Part shown: positions 1 through 5,293 of the stretch, one piece after another
Layout: each line of letters opens with the position of its first letter
Numbering within the stretch: position 1 is the stretch's first letter
NCBI GenBank assembly: GCA_946406275.1
Contig: CAMJJZ010000075.1
Span: forward strand, 1-5,442
Reading direction: 5' to 3'
DNA: 5,442 nucleotides
From: an uncultured Bacteroidales bacterium
GTDB taxonomy: Bacteria; Bacteroidota; Bacteroidia; Bacteroidales; UBA932
Position numbers and translations under genes: made by a program
Notes under the pieces: generated by a model
Told to the model about the DNA's origin: nothing
Databases searched by the model: none
What the model saw: only the letters and a program-made list of their open reading frames with translations

Positions 1-36
1 GAAAAAGTAAGGAAACTCCTGAAATAATAAACCAAA

Positions 37-60
37 TAACTAACGAACTAATTAACTAAC
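37..60 (+). repeat. TAACTAAC direct repeat in A-rich leader
   Basis: The octamer TAACTAAC occurs at 37-44 and again at 53-60, a 16-nt period, inside a very A-rich, G-poor leader just upstream of the ATG at 74. Leaders of this composition are common in front of exported-protein genes in Bacteroidetes, where AT-rich sequence replaces a Shine-Dalgarno site. The repeat may be no more than low-complexity leader sequence. No promoter is visible between position 1 and the ATG, so any promoter lies outside the window. Confidence 0.4.
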
Positions 61-73
61 AAACCAAAGGGAA

Positions 74-193
74 ATGAAAAGTATTTCTAGAATTCTTCTG
101 TCGCTGCTGCTTCTGGCGGGCTTCACTGCCGGGATCAACGCGACGGCCGCAGGAAAGGATATGAAGACAAGCTTTGGGACCAGTTCCACGTGA
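74..193 (+). CDS. Orphan signal-peptide ORF, truncated start of an exported protein
   Basis: This is a 39-codon ORF from ATG 74 to TGA 191-193. Residues 1-5 (MKSIS plus R6) are polar and basic, residues 7-16 are a Leu-rich hydrophobic core, and residues 17-26 end in Ala-rich sequence (NATAA) that suits signal peptidase I. This is a convincing Sec signal peptide with no mature protein behind it. From about codon 28 the DNA belongs, in another frame, to a XylR-type regulator, so the last dozen residues are out-of-frame read-through. I read it as the 5' end of an unrelated exported-protein gene, joined by deletion, rearrangement or assembly error to the regulator remnant. The leader and ATG look natural, so a short peptide could still be made, but a function is doubtful. 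The parent protein cannot be identified from the signal peptide. Confidence 0.5.
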   Translation: MKSISRILLSLLLLAGFTAGINATAAGKDMKTSFGTSST

Positions 194-560
194 ACAACGT
201 CCATGTCTTCGTTGACAGGCAGCTTTCGTCCATGTGGAATTACGATACGGCGGATCTGCAGAGGTGGCTGCTGTCCCTACCCAAACCCATCGGCATCTTT
301 GCCTGTGACGATAACCAGGCGGAAACCTGCTGGAGCAGTGCTTCAAGGAGGTTACCGGAGCAAGTATCTACACGGTCATTTCCAACCTCAGGATGGACTA
401 TTTCGCCCAGCAGCTGGTGTCGTTTTCTGATACGGTTTCAGAGCTTGCTGCGCGCATGGACGAACCTGATACAAAGAGCATATCCCGCCGTTTCAGGGCG
501 CTCAAAGGGTGTACTCCGACGGAGTATAGGAAACAGGATCTGCGCAAATTGGGAGTATAA
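157..560 (+). pseudogene. XylR-type transcriptional regulator remnant (LacI-like sensor plus AraC HTH), frameshifted and deleted
   Basis: Two pieces of one regulator family are visible in different frames. In the frame of position 157, up to about 320, the translation contains VHVFVDRQL, DLQRWLLSLPKPIGIFACDD and NQA. This is the LacI/periplasmic-binding-like sensor segment of XylR-type regulators, which typically have a WL..LPKP.GI.AC.D motif. In the frame of position 321, up to TAA 558-560, it reads LLEQCFKEVTGASIY, SISRRFRALKGCTPTEYRKQ and a short tail. This is the C-terminal part of an AraC-family helix-turn-helix domain, including the usual G.TP.EYR ending. The rest of the sensor domain and the first recognition helix that should lie between them are missing, as are the N-terminal residues before 157. 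Full-length relatives are near 380-400 residues; about 130 remain here. XylR-type proteins sense sugars and control pentose or polysaccharide genes, but this copy cannot make a working regulator. The family call is secure; the original ligand is unknown. Confidence 0.82.
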
Positions 561-576
561 ATACGCATATAGTTTA

Positions 577-621
577 CCACTTCGCATTTTGCGGGAAACT
601 GCACCCAATAAGCGCAAGTGG
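577..621. other. Inverted repeat between convergent genes, possible weak terminator
   Basis: CCACTT (577-582) pairs with AAGTGG (616-621). Allowing one bulged C at 583, GC 584-585 also pairs with GC 614-615, giving an 8-bp stem around a long loop. It lies in the 65-bp gap between the end of the XylR remnant and the stop of the YhhN gene, where a shared terminator would be expected. There is no real U-tract on either strand and the loop is large, so termination is only a possibility. Confidence 0.3.
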
Positions 622-625
622 CTGT

Positions 626-1300
626 TTAATCCTGCTTTGAGAGCTTAATTGCACCGCAGGCAAGGAGGGCCTGGGCGGCGATGTAGGTAATCATTATGGT
701 GGCGTCGCGGCCGGCAAAATCGTGCCCGAAGGTGCCCAGGGCGATGCAGGCGTCGCTGAAGGTGAACAGCACGGCGCCGCAGAGGATGGTCCACCAGGCG
801 CAGGTCTTGAAGCGGATGGCACCGGCAAGGGCGCTGAAGATGAGCATCATCAGAGCAAAGCCATACACGCACATTGGAACCAGCATTGCGCCGTTTACGC
901 CAATTGCAATGATAAGGCCCGCCGTGAGGGCTGCCATGGCGATGATTGCCGGCACCCAGGTCTTCCAGGTGAAGCCCTTCCAGGACTTTCCGCCGAACAG
1001 GCACATGTAGAAGATGTGCCCGGTGAGGAATGCCACCATGCCGAATACGAACGGCAGGAATCCGTCAAAGATAAGGAAAGTATCGCCCACGCAGCCAAAC
1101 AGAAGCGCGAGAACCAGGATGCGGATTTCCTTGCGTTCCACGCCTCCGGCGGCGCACACTGCCGTAAGTGCCAGAAGCGGCATAAGGGCCGGTTTCACGG
1201 TCTCTGCCAGAACGGGATTCCACACTTTTCCGGTAACGTTGAGAATAGATGCTACAAGGAAAAACAGTCCGGGGACTATCCAGTATTTGCAAGCTTTCAT
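626..1300 (-). CDS. YhhN/TMEM86 family membrane protein, lysoplasmalogenase-like
   Basis: This is a 224-residue integral membrane protein from ATG 1298-1300 to TAA 626-628. The reading frame stays open further upstream, but that extension would cross the divergent tRNA gene and promoter region, so the start at MKACKYW is preferred. About seven or eight hydrophobic helices are visible. Family landmarks are KP at 36-37, FGCVGDTFLIF at 68-78, FLTGHIFYMCLF at 91-102, and GAVLFTFSDACIAL at 175-188. The GD and SD acidic positions are the conserved ones of YhhN/TMEM86 proteins. Characterised members hydrolyse the vinyl-ether bond of lysoplasmalogens in the membrane, giving an aldehyde and a glycerophospho head group. 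The activity of this copy is inferred from family membership only. The gene stands alone, convergent with the XylR remnant and divergent from tRNA-Ser, with a likely promoter at 1328-1335. Confidence 0.88.
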   Translation of the reverse strand: MKACKYWIVPGLFFLVASILNVTGKVWNPVLAETVKPALMPLLALTAVCAAGGVERKEIRILVLALLFGCVGDTFLIFDGFLPFVFGMVAFLTGHIFYMCLFGGKSWKGFTWKTWVPAIIAMAALTAGLIIAIGVNGAMLVPMCVYGFALMMLIFSALAGAIRFKTCAWWTILCGAVLFTFSDACIALGTFGHDFAGRDATIMITYIAAQALLACGAIKLSKQD

Positions 1301-1327
1301 GGTATTTAGTTTTATATGTGTCAAACA

Positions 1328-1335
1328 CAAATATA
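1328..1335 (-). promoter_or_regulatory. Bacteroidetes-type -7 element for the YhhN gene
   Basis: Read on the minus strand this is TATATTTG, an exact match to the TAnnTTTG element of the Bacteroidetes primary sigma factor. It lies 27 bases upstream of the ATG at 1300, implying a leader of roughly 20 nt. No clear TTTG -33 element is seen at the usual distance. An imperfect inverted repeat (TATATGTGT at 1313-1321 against ACACAAATATA at 1325-1335) overlaps the element and might be an operator, but its arms differ by two bases in length. Confidence 0.55.
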
Positions 1336-1355
1336 CACAAAAACCACCGAAATTC

Positions 1356-1385
1356 TTGCGGATTGTCCTTTTTTTCGTATCTTTG
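1356..1385 (+). promoter_or_regulatory. Bacteroidetes-type promoter for tRNA-Ser
   Basis: TTG at 1356-1358 and TATCTTTG at 1378-1385 are separated by 19 bases, matching the TTTG/TTG ... TAnnTTTG promoter of this phylum. Transcription would start near 1390, giving a leader of about 35 nt before the mature tRNA. This is the best-formed promoter in the window and is consistent with strong constitutive expression. Confidence 0.75.
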
Positions 1386-1389
1386 CAGT

Positions 1390-1406
1390 CCCGCTTCAGT
1401 GGCGGG
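1390..1406 (+). other. Small hairpin in the tRNA 5' leader
   Basis: CCCGC (1390-1394) and GCGGG (1402-1406) form a perfect 5-bp GC-rich stem around a 7-nt loop, beginning about where transcription should start. It would cap the 5' end of the precursor tRNA and would be removed by RNase P. It has no U-tract, so it is not a terminator. Confidence 0.4.
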
Positions 1407-1426
1407 CGTTTCGGACCAAGATCCCC

Positions 1427-1515
1427 GGAGGGGTGGGTGAGTGGCTGAAACCAGCAGTTTGCTAAACTGCCGTACGGGTTATTCTGTACCACGAGTTCGA
1501 ATCTCGTCCCCTCCG
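1427..1515 (+). tRNA. tRNA-Ser, anticodon GCU
   Basis: The acceptor stem is GGAGGGG (1427-1433) with CCCCTCC (1508-1514), and the discriminator is G1515. The D stem is GGT (1436-1438) with ACC (1450-1452). The anticodon stem is GCAGT (1454-1458) with ACTGC (1466-1470), enclosing the loop TTGCTAA with anticodon GCT at 1461-1463, which reads the serine codons AGC and AGU. A long variable arm with GTAC/GTAC pairing is followed by a T arm ACGAG-TTCGAAT-CTCGT. The long variable arm and the G discriminator are serine features. The 3' CCA is not encoded (the DNA continues CAAAA), so it must be added by the CCA-adding enzyme. The 89-nt length is normal for a class II tRNA. Confidence 0.97.
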
Positions 1516-1516
1516 C

Positions 1517-1545
1517 AAAAGGCTGCCTTATTGGCGGCCTTTTTT
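1517..1545 (+). terminator. Intrinsic terminator of tRNA-Ser, overlapping the end of the convergent symporter gene
   Basis: GGCTGCC (1521-1527) pairs with GGCGGCC (1533-1539) through one U-G wobble, with loop TTATT and a run of six T (1540-1545). The flanking AAAA can extend the stem. On the plus strand this is a strong intrinsic terminator starting two bases after the mature tRNA. The loop and right arm also contain the stop and last codons of the minus-strand symporter gene. Read on the minus strand the wobble becomes a C-A mismatch and the U-tract is only four bases, so it should be weaker in that direction, though it may still end the operon. Confidence 0.85.
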
Positions 1546-2826
1546 GCGTAGGAGACTCAATCCGGCCATGGTAAATAAGGCGTTAATCAGCAGAATCTCG
1601 TAGCTGAAGTGATAGCCATTAAACCAACGGACGGAATTCAAATCAAGTATCAAGCACAGGATGGGCGCAAGTATTGCAACGACCGGCACCCATTTATCCT
1701 TGACGGGCGTCTTGCAGCACATGCCGAAGGCAAAGAGGCCCAGGATTGGACCGTAAGTGTAGCTGGCAAGGCGATAAACTGCGTCTATGACGCTTGTTGA
1801 ATTCAGGGCGTTGAACACCAGGATGCATACAGCCATGAGAACAGCCATGCCGGTGTGAACCCACACGCGGGAGCGGTCGCGGCCGCCCAGGATGTCTACG
1901 GTAAAGGAAGTGGTCAATGCTGTTAAAGCTGACCCTCCGGCGGGGAAGCCCGCCATCACAAGGCCAATCACGAACAGCACGCCAACCACTTTAGGCAGGG
2001 CTCCGGACCATGTGACCGCAGGGAACAGGGCGTCCCCTTTGGCGTCAATCCCGTGAAGCGCAGCAAACTGGTACAGGTACACGCCCAGCAGCAGGAACAG
2101 CGCAATCACAACTATCTGCAAAAGGCTTGACACGATGAGGTTCTTCTGCGAATCCCTCACGTTCTTGCACGCCAGCGTGCGCTGCATGAGGTCCTGGTCC
2201 AGGCCCGTGCAGGCAACTATGGTGAATATGCCTCCCAGCAGCTGCTTCACGAAGAACTGCGGGTGGTTGATATCGTCAAAATAGAATACCCGCATCATGG
2301 ACGTGTCCGGCTTTCCTACCTCCCGGGCAATAAGCACCAGGCATAGCCCCACCGCCACCAGCATGCATATCGTCTTTATTATATCCAGGCCGATGACTGC
2401 CTTCACGCCGCCCCTTACCGTATACGCCCACTCCAGCGCTACCACCACGATTACGGTAATCCATATGGGAATCCGCAGCAGCAGGCACAGCGTAGCGCAC
2501 ATAAGGAACAGCCTCACCGCCGCCCCCAGCATCTTGGACACGAAGAAAAACCACGCCCCGGTCTTGTAGGACGATAACCCGAACCGGTTCTCCAGGTACT
2601 GGTACACGGAGACCACGTTCAGCTTGAAATATAGCGGCGTGAGCACGAAGGCAATGATGAGATACCCCAGGAAGAAGCCAATGCACATCTGCAAGTAGCC
2701 CCATCCGGCCACCCCCACCATTCCTGGAACGGATACAAAAGTGACTCCCGACATGCAGGAGCCTATCATTGCAAAAGCCACCTTCCACCATGCAGTGGAT
2801 CTGGTTGCATAGAAGTCTTTAGCCAT
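1528..2826 (-). CDS. Sodium:solute symporter (SSS) family protein lacking the usual first helix
   Basis: This is a 432-residue polytopic inner-membrane protein of the SSS (SLC5-like, LeuT-fold) family, probably about 12 helices. Landmarks are AFAMIGSCMSGVTFVSVPG (residues 17-35, core TM1), YTVRGGVKAVIGLDIIK (135-151), GLDQDLMQRTLACKN (208-222), and SALTALTTSFTVDIL (299-313, TM8). Family members usually have about 480-500 residues and begin with an extra helix of roughly 30-35 residues. Here the protein starts right at the loop before core TM1, and an in-frame TGA lies two codons upstream of the ATG, so no longer start exists. The ATG overlaps the LytTR stop by 8 nt (ATGGCTAA), so translation is probably coupled. 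In TM8 the residues before SALTALTTSF read FPAGG, whereas relatives normally carry Ser/Thr and often SAD there, which are sodium-site positions. It could be a sodium-driven carrier of unknown substrate or a transport-impaired sensor-like protein. The family call is firm; substrate and activity are unknown. Confidence 0.9.
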   Translation of the reverse strand: MAKDFYATRSTAWWKVAFAMIGSCMSGVTFVSVPGMVGVAGWGYLQMCIGFFLGYLIIAFVLTPLYFKLNVVSVYQYLENRFGLSSYKTGAWFFFVSKMLGAAVRLFLMCATLCLLLRIPIWITVIVVVALEWAYTVRGGVKAVIGLDIIKTICMLVAVGLCLVLIAREVGKPDTSMMRVFYFDDINHPQFFVKQLLGGIFTIVACTGLDQDLMQRTLACKNVRDSQKNLIVSSLLQIVVIALFLLLGVYLYQFAALHGIDAKGDALFPAVTWSGALPKVVGVLFVIGLVMAGFPAGGSALTALTTSFTVDILGGRDRSRVWVHTGMAVLMAVCILVFNALNSTSVIDAVYRLASYTYGPILGLFAFGMCCKTPVKDKWVPVVAILAPILCLILDLNSVRWFNGYHFSYEILLINALFTMAGLSLLRKKGRQ

Positions 2827-3589
2827 TTTTCAGAATTTCCTTGTATGCGCGGCCCACGGGGATAGGATCCTCCAGCCCCATTATCTTCACGGCCGTCATG
2901 GTCCTTTTCTCTATTCTCCACACGGGGACGATGTACGACCGGTGTATCCTCAGGAATTTTCCCTCCGGAAGCAGGTCCAGTACGTCCTTGAGCGGAATCT
3001 GCGACACCACGTCGTCCAGATGGTCAAGATGGAAGCATGAGTAATTGTTCCTGGATTCTATATACTGGATGGCGCCAAGCGGCACGTGAACGGTCTTGTA
3101 GCCGGATTTGAGCGTAATCTCCTCCCCGGACAGGGCGTCCGACGCCCTCTGGTGTATGGCCGCCTTCTGGTCCTGGACCGCCGTTTCACGGGCGATGTGG
3201 CCACCCAAAATCTTAAGCTGCGCCTCCATGGATCCAAGTGGCAGCCCCATGCCTATCACGGCAAAGAGCATTATCCACATGGCCCTAACATAAGGCTGGA
3301 CGATGGCCCCCTCTTCACGCGGTATGTCCAGCGGAGCAAGGGTCATCAGGAATGTGGCGGCTACCAAGAGAAGTATGGCTCCCAACGTGGTGAAAAGGCC
3401 TTTCCGGCCCCTTATCACCACCGGCCCCAGCACCTTGCGGCAGAGGAAATAAATACCATACAGCCACAGGACATACAGAAGGATGTATCCGTGGTTCCAC
3501 TGGGCCCACTCGCTCACCGGGAAAAACAGTATCATCCCCGGTATCACTAAGACACAGAGGATGATATCCGTTATGCGGAGGCTCTTCAC
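2819..3589 (-). CDS. Membrane-anchored LytTR-family DNA-binding regulator
   Basis: This is a 256-residue protein with four predicted transmembrane helices at about 8-23, 34-52, 65-85 and 102-119. A short linker follows, then a LytTR DNA-binding domain at about 156-254. The domain is recognised from VPLGAIQYIESRNNYSCFHL (169-188), GKFLRIHRSYIVP (210-222) and IPVGRAYKEIL (243-253). LytTR domains bind direct repeats upstream of target genes. Here the usual response-regulator receiver is replaced by a membrane domain, so the signal is likely sensed in or across the inner membrane, without a phosphorelay partner in view. The start is GTG (3589-3587), overlapping the TAG stop of the upstream lipoprotein gene by one base (TAGTG). 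Its own stop overlaps the ATG of the symporter gene. Both junctions suggest translational coupling and fixed stoichiometry. Target promoters cannot be identified here; autoregulation through the promoter near 5260 is a reasonable guess. Confidence 0.92.
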   Translation of the reverse strand: MKSLRITDIILCVLVIPGMILFFPVSEWAQWNHGYILLYVLWLYGIYFLCRKVLGPVVIRGRKGLFTTLGAILLLVAATFLMTLAPLDIPREEGAIVQPYVRAMWIMLFAVIGMGLPLGSMEAQLKILGGHIARETAVQDQKAAIHQRASDALSGEEITLKSGYKTVHVPLGAIQYIESRNNYSCFHLDHLDDVVSQIPLKDVLDLLPEGKFLRIHRSYIVPVWRIEKRTMTAVKIMGLEDPIPVGRAYKEILKNG

Positions 3590-5226
3590 TAGAACTCGTA
3601 GCCTGCGAATTCAACGTCACGGGCTGCCCTTTCCTTGAGGTCGGGATCTGCAAATGCCTTTTCCAGGGCGCTCTTTACGCCGTCGGCGTTACCCTGGCGG
3701 GCGGCGATGATGGCCTTGAGGTACCATACCTTGGGATCTTTGCACTTGGCTTTTTCAGCAGCCTTTTCAAGCTGGTCCGTGAGAATGTATGCCAGGACGG
3801 TATTGCGGGGGCAGCCGGGTGCGTTTGCAAGCAGACGGGCGGCCTCGTCATACTGGCCCGTGTAGATGAGGAGTACGCCAAGGTTAAGCTTGGAGCTTTC
3901 CGTGTTGGAACGGCGGAACAGTTCCTCAGCGTTCTTGTAGTCCTCTTTATGCATGGCGATGAGACCCTTGATGTTGAGGTAGTCGCTATCCGGGACCTTG
4001 TATTTTGCAAGTTCTTCCTCGGCGTTCTTGTCCTTGCCCTGGGCGGCGTACATGGCGGCCAGGTTGTAGTGGGCGCGTTCGCTGTCGAACTTGGAAACGG
4101 CCTTCTTCCAGATGTGCTCTTTCTGGGAAGTCTCCTTGGCCACGGTGGCGGCGCGGAGGAGGGCTTCCTCGTCAAGGATGTCCTCGTTCTCCTTCAGGAC
4201 TTCAAGGAGCTCGTCGGAAGTGTAATTCCTATACTCGATATTTGCGATGAGGCGGGCGCGGCGCAGCTCCGGAAGAACCTCTCCCTTGAGCGCGGTGTAC
4301 ACCTGCGACATGTTCTTGATTTCGCTCTCGCGGACTGCGGGGTCTGAGTACATGGAAAGGACCCTCAGGATGAGGTCTTTATCTTCAAGATCACTCTCTG
4401 CGACAAGCTTCTGGAAGCCTTCCCAGTCCTCACCTACGCTGCGGACCTCCGGCTTGTCAGTGGTGATGCCCTTGGTTACGCTGGCCCAGGCCTTGCCTGC
4501 GCTGCCGGAGCGGTCTTCAGAGAGCTTTTCGTTGTGTTCCGCGGAGCCTTCCGGGGAAGCGTATGCAACGATTTCCGCGTTCTTCACGGTAGCGCGTTCA
4601 TCGGCCAGGGCGTCCTTGAGGGCCTGCTGGAATTCCTTCACGGAAGCGCTCTTGAGCTCTGAATTGCGGACCTCGGAGGAGTTGACATCGTACTTGATCT
4701 GACCCTCTACGGTGACGGGAACCATTTCCTGGTACTCGCCATCCTTGAAAGCTACGTTGGCCGCGGGCTTCACAAGCATGTAGGTGGTGTTGGCGCCGTC
4801 CGCTACCTTCTTGGTGGGAAGGGGAATCTGCTTACCTTTGGCAAGGACCTTTCCGCGGAGCTCCAGGAAGCACTTTTCCATGCCTTCCACATAGTCGAAA
4901 TGGATGTTTTCCGTGACCTTCTGGCCCTTGGAGGAGATAACCTTGTAGTTGGCTCTTACGTTCTCTCCCTGGTATTTGAAGGGCTTCATGGATGCCTCTC
5001 CGCCTTCATAGACGATGACGGGAGTCACCTCCATTACCACGCCGGGATTGTAATAGCCGTCCGGGTAAGTTACGGAGACGGTTGCGTCTATGGTTCCGTT
5101 GATTACTTCCAGTACGGGGGGGATGCATTCAATCTTGATGTTTTCCGCCTGTTTGGTCATCTTGTCCTGTGAGGAACATGCTGCCAAAAGCGCAAGGGCG
5201 GCAAGGAGAAACAGAGTCTTTTTCAT
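3589..5226 (-). CDS. Lipoprotein with OmpA-like domain and C-terminal TPR repeats
   Basis: This is a 545-residue protein from ATG 5226 to TAG 3589-3591. Residues 1-16 are a lipoprotein signal peptide with lipobox LAAC and lipidated Cys17. Residues of about 30-170 are a beta-rich region I do not recognise. Residues of about 176-325 form an OmpA-like segment of the Bacteroidetes type: IKYDVNSSEVRNSE (177-190), EIVAYASPEGS (218-228), NEKLSEDRS (232-240), GEDWEGFQKLV (265-275) and LPELRRARL (318-326). The Arg at 239 that helps bind peptidoglycan is kept, but the usual Asp is replaced within ASPEG. Residues of about 383-530 are TPR-like helical repeats (HYNLAAMYAAQGKDKNAEEE, LNIKGLIAMHKEDYKNAEEL, LNLGVLLIYTGQYDEAARLL). 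It is probably an outer-membrane lipoprotein facing the periplasm, acting as a scaffold between envelope components. It is the first gene of a three-gene operon with LytTR and the symporter, so it may present a cell-envelope signal to them. The precise function is unknown. Confidence 0.88.
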   Translation of the reverse strand: MKKTLFLLAALALLAACSSQDKMTKQAENIKIECIPPVLEVINGTIDATVSVTYPDGYYNPGVVMEVTPVIVYEGGEASMKPFKYQGENVRANYKVISSKGQKVTENIHFDYVEGMEKCFLELRGKVLAKGKQIPLPTKKVADGANTTYMLVKPAANVAFKDGEYQEMVPVTVEGQIKYDVNSSEVRNSELKSASVKEFQQALKDALADERATVKNAEIVAYASPEGSAEHNEKLSEDRSGSAGKAWASVTKGITTDKPEVRSVGEDWEGFQKLVAESDLEDKDLILRVLSMYSDPAVRESEIKNMSQVYTALKGEVLPELRRARLIANIEYRNYTSDELLEVLKENEDILDEEALLRAATVAKETSQKEHIWKKAVSKFDSERAHYNLAAMYAAQGKDKNAEEELAKYKVPDSDYLNIKGLIAMHKEDYKNAEELFRRSNTESSKLNLGVLLIYTGQYDEAARLLANAPGCPRNTVLAYILTDQLEKAAEKAKCKDPKVWYLKAIIAARQGNADGVKSALEKAFADPDLKERAARDVEFAGYEF

Positions 5227-5258
5227 ATAGTCTATAAGTATTGTACTTGTCTAGAATA

Positions 5259-5266
5259 CAAAGATA
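5259..5266 (-). promoter_or_regulatory. -7 element for the lipoprotein-LytTR-symporter operon
   Basis: The minus-strand sequence is TATCTTTG, an exact TAnnTTTG match, 33 bases upstream of the ATG at 5226. This predicts a leader of about 27 nt with no Shine-Dalgarno sequence. A -33 TTTG is not evident at 19-21 bases upstream, so the promoter may be weak or activator-dependent. It is the only promoter seen for the three overlapping genes. Confidence 0.6.
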
Positions 5267-5279
5267 AGAATATTTTTAG

Positions 5280-5287
5280 TAAATTTG
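5280..5287 (+). promoter_or_regulatory. -7 element for the sigma-54 activator gene
   Basis: TAAATTTG matches TAnnTTTG and ends only six bases before the ATG at 5294. Transcription would begin at, or within a few bases of, the start codon, so the mRNA would be leaderless or nearly so. No good -33 TTTG is present; the expected position overlaps the -7 element of the divergent operon, so the two promoters may compete for polymerase. Confidence 0.5.
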
Positions 5288-5293
5288 CACGCT

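Noticed and set aside
190..648. A 152-residue plus-strand protein read straight through the XylR remnant
   Set aside because: Only the first part is regulator sequence; after about 321 the true AraC HTH is in another frame, so the remaining residues are nonsense, and the frame runs past the natural stop at 560 into the next gene.
722..1309. Long plus-strand open frames opposite the YhhN gene
   Set aside because: They are antisense shadows: the translations are low-complexity and rich in His, Gly, Ala and Glu, while the minus-strand frame gives a clear YhhN membrane protein.
1301..1492. N-terminal extension of the YhhN protein by 64 residues
   Set aside because: It would be encoded across the tRNA and the divergent promoter region and has no resemblance to the family; the MKACKYW start fits the normal length.
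2276..2791. Second minus-strand frame inside the symporter gene
   Set aside because: It is Gly-, Val- and Arg-rich shadow sequence in a GC-rich gene; the main frame carries the SSS motifs.
2826..2930. Missing symporter helix encoded in another frame upstream
   Set aside because: The region codes for the intact LytTR C-terminus (FLRIHRSYIV to ILKNG), and the symporter frame is closed by TGA two codons upstream.
3675..4175. Minus-strand frame overlapping the TPR lipoprotein
   Set aside because: It is a Pro-, Ser-, Thr- and Arg-rich out-of-frame reading of the TPR region with no domain.
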